Shown: positions 52,219 through 61,735 of the stretch, piece after piece
How positions within the stretch are numbered: position 1 is the stretch's first letter
Layout of the letters: each line of letters starts with the position of its first letter
NCBI RefSeq assembly: GCF_002086485.1
Contig: NZ_MVHF01000033.1
Location: 1 to 64,000, forward strand
Length of the DNA: 64,000 nucleotides
DNA from: Mycobacterium aquaticum
GTDB lineage: Bacteria; Actinomycetota; Actinomycetes; Mycobacteriales; Mycobacteriaceae
Reading direction: 5' to 3'
The notes under the pieces: model-generated
The model's database searches: none
What the model was told of the DNA's origin: nothing
Seen by the model: the letters and a program-made list of their open reading frames with translations, nothing else
Position numbers and translations under genes: made by a program

Positions 52219-52234
52219 TCGAATGTATGTTCGA
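52219..52234. promoter_or_regulatory. LexA (SOS) box
   Basis: TCGAATGTATGTTCGA differs at one base from the mycobacterial SOS consensus TCGAAC-N4-GTTCGA. It sits directly before the 13E12/DUF222 start, at the place where LexA would block it. Genes of the 13E12 family in M. tuberculosis are known SOS targets. Confidence 0.75.
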
Positions 52235-52237
52235 ATC

Positions 52238-54148
52238 ATGCAGGCGGATGCGGTCCAAGCGGCGGCGGGGTTGCGAGCCGCGTTCGACGCGTTCGCTGAA
52301 TGTGAATTCGGTTCGCTGACCCGCGCCGAACTGATGGAGGTGCTCGACGAGTACGAGGCATTGAGCTGTCAGCTGCCTTCGGTGTGGCATCGACTGTTGG
52401 CCCAGCTGCAGGCCGACACCACACCGCGGGAGTTGGGCGCCAAATCCTGGAACGAGGTGCTGCGGATCCGGTGGCGGCTGTCGAGTGCCGAAGCCGGCCG
52501 CCGGCTGGGTGAAGCCGCTGAGTTGGGGCCACGCCGCGCCCTGACCGGGGAGCCGCTGCCGCCGGTGCTTCCGGTGATGGCCGCCGCCCAGAGCGCCGGA
52601 CTGATCAATCCCGACCACGTCAAGGTGCTGCGCGACGCGATCAAAGGGCTCCCCGCCTTCGTCGACCATGCCACCCGCGAGCAGTTCGAAGCCGACCTGG
52701 TCCGCGTCGCGGTCGGGGTCGGCCCCAAAGAACTCAAAGAAACCGCCGAGTTGCGGTTGTTTCTGCTCGATCAGGACGGCCCCGAACCCGACGACACCGA
52801 ACGCGCCCGCAAACGCGGAGTCACCATGTCCAAACAGGGCCGTGATGCGATGTCCACACTGACCGCCAATCTCACTCCTGAAGCCGCCGCCGTGATGGAA
52901 GTGCTGTTCGCCAAGTTCGCCGCGCCGGGCATGTGCAACCCGGATGACGACGAACCGTGCACGTGCGGAACCCCCACCCAAGACCAGATCGACAATGATC
53001 ACCGCAGCTTGGCTCAACGCCAACACGATGCGCTACTGGTCGTCGGACGCATCGCGCTGATGACGGATCTTGGTCAGCTCAACGGGTTGCCGGTGTCGAT
53101 CATCATCCGCACCACCTTGCAAGACCTCGAACGCCGCGCAGGGATCGGGATGAGCGGCGGCGGCATCAAACTGCCCATCAGCGACGTGATTCGCATGGGC
53201 GGGCACGCGAATCATCACTTGGCGATCTTCGATGAGGCCACCGGCGCCGCCTTGAACTATTTTCGGGCCCGCAGGATTGCCAGCCCGGCCCAGCGGATCA
53301 TGCTGATCGCCCGCGATGGCGGCTGCACTAAACCATGCTGCACCGTCGGCGCCTACGGCACCCAGGTGCATCACGCGGTGGCGGATTGGGCTGATGGTGG
53401 TAACACCAACATCGACGAGATGGCTCTGGCGTGTGGCCCTGACAACCGTCTCGTGAACACCGACGGTGGCTTCACCACCACCATCAATCTTCGCGGTGAG
53501 GTGGAATGGCAGCCCCCACCCGGACTTGACCACGGCCAAAATCGGATCAACTACCACCACCGCCCCGAACTTCTGCTCACCCCACCAGAACAAGACGACC
53601 CCGACGGGATGCCGGGTGCGGCGCACGGGCCCAGACCCGTCCAGAACCGCACATGGGAAGGGGAACAGCGAGCACACCCCAAGGTCAGGCAGGATCCGGA
53701 GCCGCACAACGAGTTCAAACTGGACCCCGAGTCACAAAAAGATCCTGAACCCGAGCTCAAGCAGAACCTCCAAGCAGAACATCCACCCGAAGCGAAGCCA
53801 GGCCTCGAGTCGCGGCCATGCTGCGCGCCCGCGGAAATCCCGGAGCCGGCTGCCGCAGCTCAGAACTGGGACCGCGAACCGGAACCGGACGAGGTTCACG
53901 CGCCCGAGTGGACACCGGAATGGGACCTGGAGCCCGAGCCCGAATGGGACCTGACACCCGACCTCACCCGGGTGCCGGCCTCGGAACAAGGGCCCGACTG
54001 GGCCTCAGAGCGGGACAACACCTTCGATCCATCCATACCCAATATCGAATACCTCTGGGACACAGAGGCATTCACCCCAGAGTCGTTGGGCCGGTGCCAC
54101 CCACCCAACAACCACACCCCAAGCGGCAAAGCGGTGCGCGGCCCATAG
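52238..54148 (+). CDS. DUF222/13E12-family HNH endonuclease-like protein
   Basis: This is a 636-residue protein of the mycobacterial 13E12 repeat family. An N-terminal DUF222 helical domain spans about 1-300. An HNH region is in VHHAVADWADGGNTNIDEM and LACGPDNRLV, with a CxxxCC cluster (CTKPCC) before it; the last HNH position is Asp-Asn rather than His. From about residue 430 the tail is long, acidic and Pro/Glu-rich, and probably disordered. Members are exported in no known way and their function is unknown, but 13E12 repeats are prophage attachment targets in M. tuberculosis. ATG 52238 follows the LexA box; ATG 52223 lies inside it. Confidence 0.85.
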   Translation: MQADAVQAAAGLRAAFDAFAECEFGSLTRAELMEVLDEYEALSCQLPSVWHRLLAQLQADTTPRELGAKSWNEVLRIRWRLSSAEAGRRLGEAAELGPRRALTGEPLPPVLPVMAAAQSAGLINPDHVKVLRDAIKGLPAFVDHATREQFEADLVRVAVGVGPKELKETAELRLFLLDQDGPEPDDTERARKRGVTMSKQGRDAMSTLTANLTPEAAAVMEVLFAKFAAPGMCNPDDDEPCTCGTPTQDQIDNDHRSLAQRQHDALLVVGRIALMTDLGQLNGLPVSIIIRTTLQDLERRAGIGMSGGGIKLPISDVIRMGGHANHHLAIFDEATGAALNYFRARRIASPAQRIMLIARDGGCTKPCCTVGAYGTQVHHAVADWADGGNTNIDEMALACGPDNRLVNTDGGFTTTINLRGEVEWQPPPGLDHGQNRINYHHRPELLLTPPEQDDPDGMPGAAHGPRPVQNRTWEGEQRAHPKVRQDPEPHNEFKLDPESQKDPEPELKQNLQAEHPPEAKPGLESRPCCAPAEIPEPAAAAQNWDREPEPDEVHAPEWTPEWDLEPEPEWDLTPDLTRVPASEQGPDWASERDNTFDPSIPNIEYLWDTEAFTPESLGRCHPPNNHTPSGKAVRGP

Positions 54149-54330
54149 CCATCACCCACGGTGGCCGCAGCTACCTGCGCGGTGAGCCGCATAACATCGC
54201 TGCGGCTCACCGTCGCCTGTAGCTGCGCCCCGGACGCCGTTGAGGCGTGCGGCCCACGGCACCACGGCGTCACCGATCCAGGCACTGAGCAGAGTCGGAC
54301 AAGACGGCTGATCTCGGCTTCCGCCGAACC

Positions 54331-55053
54331 CTACTGGGGCGCGGCGAGAAGTACTCGCGACAGGAATCCGCGCACCAGCGCGCGCATGCGCACAGCCGAG
54401 TCGTCGGCGAGTTCTTTTGTCCGCGAACGTAAGTCATCGTGGGTCAGGCCGACGGCGGCAGCAGCTGCGCCGTGTTCGTCTTCGTCCATCCAAACCTCCA
54501 GCAGCGCCGGATCGAGTTCCGGGTGGAACTGCAGGCCCAGCGTGCGGCCGAGCACGAACGCCTGCGGCGCGTTGCCGTTGCGGGCGATTTCGACGGCGCC
54601 GGGCGGTGTCGTCCAGCGATCGAAATGCCACTGGAACCACGGGCCGGGCGGAACCAGTTGCGGGTCGTCTGTGCTGATGTCATACCAGCCGACCTCGGGC
54701 GCATCCGTTTTGCCGACAGACCCGCCGAAGGTCTGCGCGAGCAATTGGCCGCCGAAGCACACGCCGAGCAGACCGACGCCGGCGGCAGCTGCTTCCCGTA
54801 ACGCGGCCATCTGAGCGCCGACCCAGGTCGCACGCAGGTCGTCCTCGTACACCCCCCAGCGCCCGCCCATCGTGACCACCACGTCGTACCGGGTCAGGTC
54901 GGGAAAGTCCACCTCGATGGCCGGGTTTTCCAGGTGATCGCGCGAGACCACGGTGAACGTGTCGACGTCGAACCCGTTCTCGGCGAAGGCCTCACCCAGC
55001 GTAGTCCCAGGTTCGGCAGGGTCATTGCGGATGAACAGTACTTTCGATGCCAC
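54331..55053 (-). CDS. Class I glutamine amidotransferase (GMP-synthase-like)
   Basis: This is a 240-residue GATase-type protein. The nucleophile is Cys 99 in LLGVCFGGQ, the histidine is in LQFHPELD, and a TMGGRWGVYEDD segment is typical of the GuaA-N-like group. As no synthase domain is attached, it probably takes part in gamma-glutamyl or amide hydrolysis with an unknown partner. It starts at 55053, with the fumarylacetoacetate hydrolase gene upstream on the same strand. Confidence 0.85.
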   Translation of the reverse strand: MASKVLFIRNDPAEPGTTLGEAFAENGFDVDTFTVVSRDHLENPAIEVDFPDLTRYDVVVTMGGRWGVYEDDLRATWVGAQMAALREAAAAGVGLLGVCFGGQLLAQTFGGSVGKTDAPEVGWYDISTDDPQLVPPGPWFQWHFDRWTTPPGAVEIARNGNAPQAFVLGRTLGLQFHPELDPALLEVWMDEDEHGAAAAAVGLTHDDLRSRTKELADDSAVRMRALVRGFLSRVLLAAPQ

Positions 55054-55087
55054 GCCTCATGCTATTTCCCGCCCCGATCCCGATCGG

Positions 55088-55804
55088 TCACCGGGGCTGT
55101 GCCGGATCGGCGGGAGGGCCGACCGTGAACGTGAATTCCGCGACGCCGGCAACGCCGCCGGACACCACATCGCCGGCCTGCATGGGGCCGACTCCGGCCG
55201 GTGTGCCGCTGAAGATGAGATCACCGGCCGCGAGATCCACCGCGGCCGAGATGGCACTGATGACCTCAGGGACCGACCAGATCAGCTCCGTGAGATCGCC
55301 GCGCTGTTTGAGATCGCCGTTGACCCGCAGCCAGATCTCGCCGGCCTCCGGGTGGCCGACTTCGGCCACGGGGTGGATCGGTGTGCAGGGGGCCGACGCG
55401 TCGAAGCCCTTGGACCAGTCCCACGGCCGGCTGAGCCGCTTGGCCTCGTCCTGCAGGTCACGGCGGGTCAGGTCGACGCCGACGCCGTAGCCCCACACCA
55501 GGTTCAACGCGTCGCCCGGGGCGACGTCGCGCCCGCCCGACCCCAACGCCACCACGAGCTCGATCTCGTGGTGCAACGACGAGGTCAACGACGGGTACGC
55601 AATGGTGCCCGCGGCGTCGACGACCGCGTCGGCCGGCTTCATGAAGAAGAACGGCGGCTCGCGATCAGGGTCCTTGCCCATCTCGCGCGCGTGCGCGGCG
55701 TAGTTACGACCGACGCAGAACACCCTCCGGATCGGAAAGCGTGCGGTCTTACCGCTCACCGGGAGCGACGCTTGACGCGGCGGAGGGATCACGTAGTCGG
55801 TCAT
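55088..55804 (-). CDS. Fumarylacetoacetate hydrolase family protein
   Basis: This 238-residue FAH-fold hydrolase has FCVGRNYAAHAREMG at about 32-46, the metal site in PSLTSSLHHEIELVVALG, GYGVGVDLTRRDLQ, and FSGTPAGVGPM. These are hallmarks of the fumarylpyruvate or acylpyruvate hydrolase group. It cleaves a C-C bond in a 2,4-diketo acid from aromatic breakdown. ATG 55804 is the family start, with a longer frame lacking homology. It lies 23 bp behind an acyl-CoA dehydrogenase gene. Confidence 0.88.
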   Translation of the reverse strand: MTDYVIPPPRQASLPVSGKTARFPIRRVFCVGRNYAAHAREMGKDPDREPPFFFMKPADAVVDAAGTIAYPSLTSSLHHEIELVVALGSGGRDVAPGDALNLVWGYGVGVDLTRRDLQDEAKRLSRPWDWSKGFDASAPCTPIHPVAEVGHPEAGEIWLRVNGDLKQRGDLTELIWSVPEVISAISAAVDLAAGDLIFSGTPAGVGPMQAGDVVSGGVAGVAEFTFTVGPPADPAQPR

Positions 55805-55827
55805 CGGACCATCCTCGCGCAGCGCGC

Positions 55828-57657
55828 TCAGAACGCCGCGTTGTCCAGCTCCATGACGTCGCCGTCGATCGAGTCGATGATCTCGCGGACCGAGGTCAGC
55901 AGCGGCAACATGTTGTGCGCGAAGAACTTCGCTGCCGCGATCTTGCCCTGATAGAACGGCCGGTCGCGCTCGCTCGCGGTTGCCAGTGCCGCCGCAGCGA
56001 TCTGCGCGCTGTGCAACAGTCGCCATCCGATCAGCAGATCGCCGACGGCGAGCAAGAACCGCACGGACCCCAGCCCGACCTTGTACAGCTGCTCGGGCCG
56101 CTCCTGGGCGGACATCAGGTAGCCGGTCAGGGTGGCGGCCATGGCCTGGACGTCGGTGAGGGCGGTGGCGAGCCGGGCGATTTCGGGCTGCAGCTCAGTG
56201 TTTTCGGCGTTGATGGTCGCCGAGATCTGCGCGGCGACGTGTGCCAGCGCGCTGCCCTGATCGCGCACGATCTTTCGGAAGAAGAAATCCAGCGCCTGGA
56301 TGGCGGTGGTGCCCTCGTAGAGCGAGTCGATCTTGGCGTCGCGGATGTACTGCTCGATCGGATAGTCCTGCAGGAAGCCCGAACCGCCGAGAGTCTGCAG
56401 GGATTCGGTGAGCACCTCGTAGGCGCGTTCGGAGCCGACCCCCTTGACGATCGGCAGCAACAGATCGTTGACGCGATGCGCCAGCCCGGCGTCGGCACCC
56501 GAAACATGCAGTGCCACATCGGAATTCTGATGCGCAGCGGTGTACAGATAGACCGCCCGCAGGCCCTCGGCGTAGGCCTTCTGGGTCAGCAGGCTGCGCC
56601 GCACATCGGGGTGCTCGATGATGGCCACGCGGGGCGCGGTCTTGTCCGCCATCGCGAGCATGTCCGAGCCCTGCAAGCGCTCACGCGCATAGGCCAGCGC
56701 ATTGAGATAACCCGTCGACAGCGTGCCCGCCGATTTCACCCCGACGGTCATGCGGGCGTTCTCGATGACGCGGAACATCTGCGCGATGCCGTTGTGGACG
56801 CCGCCGACGAGGTACCCGACCGCAGGCACGTCGTCGGTGCCGAAGGTCAATTCGCATGTGGGAGAGGATTTGATACCCATCTTGTGTTCGACGCCCGTGA
56901 CATATACGCCGTTGCGCGCGCCCAGTTCCAGGGTGTCCGGATCGAATAGGTACTTCGGCACGTAGAACAGACTCAGACCCTTGGTGCCCGGCCCCGCTCC
57001 CTCCGGGCGGGCCAGAACGAGATGGAAGACGTTCTCGGCGGTGTCGCCGACGTCGCCTCCCGAGATGAACCGCTTCACTCCCTCGATGTGCCATGTGCCG
57101 TCGGGTTGGGCGATCGCCTTGGTACGGCCCGCACCCACGTCGGAGCCGGCGTCCGGTTCGGTCAGCACCATGGTGCCTGCCCAGCCCTTGTCCATGCTCA
57201 TGCGCGCCCAGCGTTGCTGCTCCTCGGTGCCCACCTCGGCCAGCGTGTGCGCCATCGCCGGTCCCAGGCCGTAGAAGAACATGGCAGACGGGTTGGCGCA
57301 CATGATCATTTCCTGGACGGCCCACACCAGTGCCGCGGGCGCGGGGACACCGCCGGCGTTTTCGGCGACGCCGATGCGCCACCATTCGGCATCCTTGACC
57401 GCCTGCACGGTCTTGGCGAGTGGCCCGGGCACGGAGATTTCGTGGGTGGCCGGATCGAACTCCGGCGGATTGCGGTCGGCCTCGGCGAAAGACTCCGCGA
57501 CCGCACCTTCGGCCAGCCGCGCCACCTCGTCGAGCATGGTGTGCACGGTGTCACTGTCGAGGTCACCGTAGGACCCCGAATCGAAGATCTCCCCGAGCTT
57601 GAGCACCTCGAACAGGTTGAACTCGATGTCCCGGACGTTGGCGATGTAATGACCCAC
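55828..57657 (-). CDS. Acyl-CoA dehydrogenase (FadE5-like)
   Basis: This is a 609-residue member of the large ACAD branch typified by mycobacterial FadE5. The start GHYIANVRDIEFNLFEVL matches it. The ACAD body has TMVLTEPDAGSDVGAG, a C-terminal extension after EGTTAIQALDFFFRKIV, and FFAHNMLPLL near the end. It oxidises acyl-CoA, with ETF as electron acceptor. GTG 57657 is preferred because family similarity starts there; the frame also runs to 57711. It is divergent from hrpA across 139 bp. Confidence 0.88.
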   Translation of the reverse strand: MGHYIANVRDIEFNLFEVLKLGEIFDSGSYGDLDSDTVHTMLDEVARLAEGAVAESFAEADRNPPEFDPATHEISVPGPLAKTVQAVKDAEWWRIGVAENAGGVPAPAALVWAVQEMIMCANPSAMFFYGLGPAMAHTLAEVGTEEQQRWARMSMDKGWAGTMVLTEPDAGSDVGAGRTKAIAQPDGTWHIEGVKRFISGGDVGDTAENVFHLVLARPEGAGPGTKGLSLFYVPKYLFDPDTLELGARNGVYVTGVEHKMGIKSSPTCELTFGTDDVPAVGYLVGGVHNGIAQMFRVIENARMTVGVKSAGTLSTGYLNALAYARERLQGSDMLAMADKTAPRVAIIEHPDVRRSLLTQKAYAEGLRAVYLYTAAHQNSDVALHVSGADAGLAHRVNDLLLPIVKGVGSERAYEVLTESLQTLGGSGFLQDYPIEQYIRDAKIDSLYEGTTAIQALDFFFRKIVRDQGSALAHVAAQISATINAENTELQPEIARLATALTDVQAMAATLTGYLMSAQERPEQLYKVGLGSVRFLLAVGDLLIGWRLLHSAQIAAAALATASERDRPFYQGKIAAAKFFAHNMLPLLTSVREIIDSIDGDVMELDNAAF

Positions 57658-57757
57658 GATCGGCAAGCGTCGCCGACGCCAGTTCGGGTACGCAAGCGTA
57701 GGTTTCGGCAACCTACGGCTACGGAACCGGAGGTTGCCAGCTCAGTAGGTGCTATGA

Positions 57758-57775
57758 CCTGTATCACACCACAGG
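57758..57775. promoter_or_regulatory. Inverted repeat in the fadE/hrpA gap
   Basis: CCTGT (57758-57762) and ACAGG (57771-57775) are perfect inverted arms around eight bases. They lie directly before a TATCCT -10 (57784-57789) of hrpA. With short arms this may be chance. Confidence 0.3.
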
Positions 57776-57796
57776 CATGCACCTATCCTTGGTCGA

Positions 57797-60700
57797 GTGT
57801 CCCAACCGTCAGTCGCTGAGCTGCGCTCCCGTCTCCACGACCTGACCATCCGTGACGCCGCCCGGCTCGGCCGCCGGCTGAAGAACCTCCGGGGCGGGAA
57901 TGTCCCCGCGAACCTCGTCGAACAGTTCGCCGCGGCCGAGGCTCTTGTGCTCACCCGGCAGGCCGCCGTCCCGACCATCACCTACCCGGATCTGCCGGTC
58001 ACTGCGCGCCGCGACGAGATCGCCAAGGCCATCAGCGAGAACCAGGTCGTGATCGTCGCCGGCGCCACGGGTTCGGGCAAGACCACCCAGTTGCCCAAGA
58101 TCTGCCTTGAGTTGGGCCGCGGTATCCGCGGCACCATCGGCCACACCCAGCCGCGCCGGCTGGCGGCGCGGACAGTCGCCCAGCGCGTCGCCGACGAACT
58201 CGGTACCCCGCTGGGTGAGGCGGTCGGCTATACCGTGCGGTTCACCGATCAGGCCAGTGATTCCACCCTGGTCAAACTGATGACCGACGGCATCCTTCTC
58301 GCCGAGATCCAACGCGACCGCCGGCTGCTGCGCTACGACACGCTGATCCTCGACGAGGCCCACGAGCGCAGCCTCAACATCGACTTCCTGCTTGGGTATC
58401 TGCGCGAATTGCTGCCGCGGCGCCCCGATCTCAAGGTCATCGTCACGTCGGCGACCATCGAGCCGGAGCGCTTCGCGGCGCACTTCGGCGGAGCCGAACA
58501 TGGATTTAGCAACGACGCCCCGATCGTCGAGGTGTCGGGCCGGACCTATCCGGTCGAGATCCGGTACCGGCCGCTGGAAGTGCCTGTGGTGTCCGAGGAC
58601 GACGATGATCCGGACGACCCCGATCACGAGATCGTGCGCACCGAGATCAGAGACCCGACCGAGGCGATCGTCGACGCGGTCCGGGAGCTGGAATCCGAAC
58701 CTCCCGGCGACGTTTTGGTGTTCCTGTCCGGTGAGCGCGAAATCCGGGACACCGCAGAAGCGCTGAAGGATCTGCGCAACACCGAGGTGCTGCCGTTGTA
58801 CGCGCGGCTGCCCACCGCCGATCAGCAGAAGGTGTTCCAGCCCAGCCACACCGGGCGACGAATCGTGCTGGCGACCAATGTCGCCGAGACCTCTCTGACC
58901 GTTCCGGGCATCCGCTACGTCGTGGACCCCGGAACCGCCCGCATCTCTCGCTACAGCCGCCGCACCAAGGTGCAGCGCCTACCGATCGAACCCATCTCAC
59001 AGGCGTCGGCGGCGCAGCGGGCCGGCCGGTCGGGCCGTACCGCACCCGGTATCTGTATCCGGCTGTACTCCGAGGAGGACTTCGAATCCCGGCCCCGCTA
59101 CACCGATCCGGAGATTCTGCGCACCAATCTCGGCGCGGTCATCCTGCAGATGGCGGCGTTGGGGCTCGGCGACATCGAGAAGTTCCCCTTCCTCGATCCA
59201 CCCGATCAGCGCAGCATCCGCGACGGTGTCCAACTGCTGCAGGAACTGGGCGCGTTCGACTCGGTGGGCGAACTGACCGACATCGGACGCCGCCTGGCGC
59301 GGCTGCCACTCGACCCGCGGGTCGGCAGGATGATTCTGCAGGCCGACACCGAAGGGTGTGTGCGCGAGGTGCTGGTGCTCGCGGCCGCGCTGTCGATCCC
59401 CGATCCGCGCGAGCGTCCGGCCGACAAGGAAGAGGCGGCCCGGCAGAAGCACGCCCGGTTCGCCGACGACCACTCGGATTTCATCTCCTACCTCAACCTC
59501 TGGAACTATCTGCGTGAGCAGCGAAACGAGCGCTCCGGCAACGCGTTCCGGCGGATGTGCCGGGACGAGTTCCTGCACTACCTGCGGATCAGGGAATGGC
59601 AGGACCTGGTGGGGCAGCTGCGCAGTATCGCGCGCGACATCGGGATCAACGAGAGCGACCAGCCTGCCGAGCCGGCGAGCATCCACGCCGCGCTGACCGC
59701 GGGCCTGCTGTCGCATGTCGGGTTGCGCGAGGGCGAGACGCAGGCGCGCACGCGAGGAGCAAATTGGGCACAGTACGCCGGTGCCCGCAATTCGAAGTTC
59801 GTGCTGGCTCCCGGCTCGGTGCTGACCAAGAAGCCGCCACGCTGGATCGTGGTGGCCGACCTGGTGGAGACCAGCCGGCTGTTCGGCCGGATCGCCGCCA
59901 GGGTCGAACCGGAGGCCATCGAGCGCGTGGCGGGACATCTCGTGCACCGCAATTACAGCGAGCCACACTGGGAGGCCAGGCGGGGCGAGGTGGTGGCGTT
60001 CGAACGGGTGACGCTCTACGGGCTGCCGCTGGTCCCGCGCCGCAAAGTCGGATACTCCTCGATCGAACCAGAGCTGGCCCGAGAGCTGTTCATTCGGCAC
60101 GCGCTGGTGGAAGGGGACTGGCAGACCAGGCACCACTTCTTCCGCGACAACGCCCGGCTGCGTGCCGAACTCGAGGAGATCGAGGAACGGGCGCGCCGGC
60201 GTGATCTGCTGGTCGGCGACGACGACATCTACGGGCTGTACGACGCACGGATCCCGGCTGACATCGTGTCGGCGCGCCATTTCGACGCGTGGTGGAAGAA
60301 GCAGCGGCACCGCACTCCGGATCTGCTCACCTTCAGCCGCGACGATCTGTTGCGGTCCGAGGACGGCGCGGACAATCCCGACACCTGGCAGGCGGGCGAC
60401 CTGCAACTACCGCTGACCTATCGGTTCGAGCCGGGAGCCGCCGACGACGGTGTCACCGTGCACGTGCCGGTCGGGGTGTTGGCGCGGCTCGGTGGTGACG
60501 GCTTCGCCTGGCAGGTCCCCGCTCTGCGGGAAGAGCTCGTCACGGCGTTGATCAAGTCACTGCCCAAGGATCTGCGACGCAACTTCGTTCCCGCCCCGGA
60601 CACCGCACGCGCCATCCTCGGCGACATCGATGCCTCCGCGGCGTCATTGTTGGACGAGGTGCAGCGCGAATTACGCAGGCGTAGCGGCATTCTGGTGCCG

Positions 60701-61732
60701 ATCGAGGCGTTCGACCTGAGTAAGGTGCCCGACCACCTGCGGATGACGTTCGCCGTGGAGACCGCTGACGGCAAAGAGGTGGCGCGTGGCAAGGACATCG
60801 ATGCGCTGCGCGAGCAGTTGGCCGTGCCGGTCGCCCAGGCGGTGGCCGATGCGGTCGGAGGCGACTTCGAGCGTACCGGTCTGCGAGCTTGGCCCGAGGA
60901 CCTCGACGAGCTGCCCCGCACTGTCGAGACGACCTCGGCAGGCCACACCGTCCGCGGCTATCCGGCATTCGTGGACACCGGAAATGCCGTCGACATCCGG
61001 GTTTTCGCGACCCAGGCCGAGCAGACCGCGGCGATGGGTCCTGGCCTGCGCAGACTGTTGCGCCTCTCGGTGCCTTCACCGGTCAAGGCGATCGAGCGCG
61101 GGCTGAGTCCGCGCGTACGCCTGACCCTCAATGCCAATCCCGACGGGACGCTGGCCGCCCTGCTCGACGACTGCGCCGACGCCGCGGCCGGTGTGCTGCT
61201 CAAGCGGGCAGTGTGGACCAAGGCCGAGTTCACCGCACTGACCCAGCTTGCCGCCAAGGAACTCGGACCGACCACCACGGCCGTGGTGAACCGCGTGCAG
61301 GCCGTGCTGACCGCGGCTCACGAGGTGCAGGTGGCCCTACCGGACAAGCCGTCGCCGCAGCAAGCTGACGCGGTCGCCGACATCCGCTCCCAACTGGACC
61401 GCTTGTTGCCCAAGGGGTTTGTGACCGCTGCGGGTGCCGCGCGGCTGGCCGACCTGGCCCGCTACGTCACCGCGATCGCCCGCAGGCTCGAACGGTTGCC
61501 CCAGGGCGTCGCGGCCGACCGCGAGCGCATGGCCCGGGTGCACGCCGTCGAGGACGCCTACGACGATGTGGTCCAAGCGCTTTCGGCGGCCCGCGCGGCC
61601 GATCCGAAGGTGCAGGAAATTGCCTGGCAGATAGAGGAATTCCGGGTGAGCCTGTGGGCTCAACAGCTCGGCACGCCGCGCCCGGTCAGCGAGCAGCGGA
61701 TCTACAAGGCGATCAACGCAATCCAGAACTGA
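57797..61732 (+). CDS. hrpA: ATP-dependent RNA helicase HrpA
   Basis: This is a 1311-residue DEAH-box helicase. Walker A GATGSGKT is at 89-96, the DEAH motif at 186-189, motif III in VTSATIEPERF and motif VI in QRAGRSGRTAPG near 420. HA2 and OB-fold regions and a long DUF3418 C-terminus follow. HrpA resolves stalled ribosomes on mRNA in other bacteria. GTG 57797 starts seven bases after TATCCT, and no ribosome-binding site is seen, so the message is probably leaderless. It ends four bases from the convergent GGDEF gene. Confidence 0.94.
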   Translation: MSQPSVAELRSRLHDLTIRDAARLGRRLKNLRGGNVPANLVEQFAAAEALVLTRQAAVPTITYPDLPVTARRDEIAKAISENQVVIVAGATGSGKTTQLPKICLELGRGIRGTIGHTQPRRLAARTVAQRVADELGTPLGEAVGYTVRFTDQASDSTLVKLMTDGILLAEIQRDRRLLRYDTLILDEAHERSLNIDFLLGYLRELLPRRPDLKVIVTSATIEPERFAAHFGGAEHGFSNDAPIVEVSGRTYPVEIRYRPLEVPVVSEDDDDPDDPDHEIVRTEIRDPTEAIVDAVRELESEPPGDVLVFLSGEREIRDTAEALKDLRNTEVLPLYARLPTADQQKVFQPSHTGRRIVLATNVAETSLTVPGIRYVVDPGTARISRYSRRTKVQRLPIEPISQASAAQRAGRSGRTAPGICIRLYSEEDFESRPRYTDPEILRTNLGAVILQMAALGLGDIEKFPFLDPPDQRSIRDGVQLLQELGAFDSVGELTDIGRRLARLPLDPRVGRMILQADTEGCVREVLVLAAALSIPDPRERPADKEEAARQKHARFADDHSDFISYLNLWNYLREQRNERSGNAFRRMCRDEFLHYLRIREWQDLVGQLRSIARDIGINESDQPAEPASIHAALTAGLLSHVGLREGETQARTRGANWAQYAGARNSKFVLAPGSVLTKKPPRWIVVADLVETSRLFGRIAARVEPEAIERVAGHLVHRNYSEPHWEARRGEVVAFERVTLYGLPLVPRRKVGYSSIEPELARELFIRHALVEGDWQTRHHFFRDNARLRAELEEIEERARRRDLLVGDDDIYGLYDARIPADIVSARHFDAWWKKQRHRTPDLLTFSRDDLLRSEDGADNPDTWQAGDLQLPLTYRFEPGAADDGVTVHVPVGVLARLGGDGFAWQVPALREELVTALIKSLPKDLRRNFVPAPDTARAILGDIDASAASLLDEVQRELRRRSGILVPIEAFDLSKVPDHLRMTFAVETADGKEVARGKDIDALREQLAVPVAQAVADAVGGDFERTGLRAWPEDLDELPRTVETTSAGHTVRGYPAFVDTGNAVDIRVFATQAEQTAAMGPGLRRLLRLSVPSPVKAIERGLSPRVRLTLNANPDGTLAALLDDCADAAAGVLLKRAVWTKAEFTALTQLAAKELGPTTTAVVNRVQAVLTAAHEVQVALPDKPSPQQADAVADIRSQLDRLLPKGFVTAAGAARLADLARYVTAIARRLERLPQGVAADRERMARVHAVEDAYDDVVQALSAARAADPKVQEIAWQIEEFRVSLWAQQLGTPRPVSEQRIYKAINAIQN

Positions 61733-61735
61733 CGG

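Noticed and set aside
52235..54148. Prophage attachment site or remnant at the 13E12 gene
   Set aside because: No integrase, repeat or phage gene is nearby; only the family link to phage attachment sites is known.
58997..60406. A 469-codon open frame antisense to hrpA
   Set aside because: No recognisable protein pattern, and hrpA is clearly coding on the other strand.
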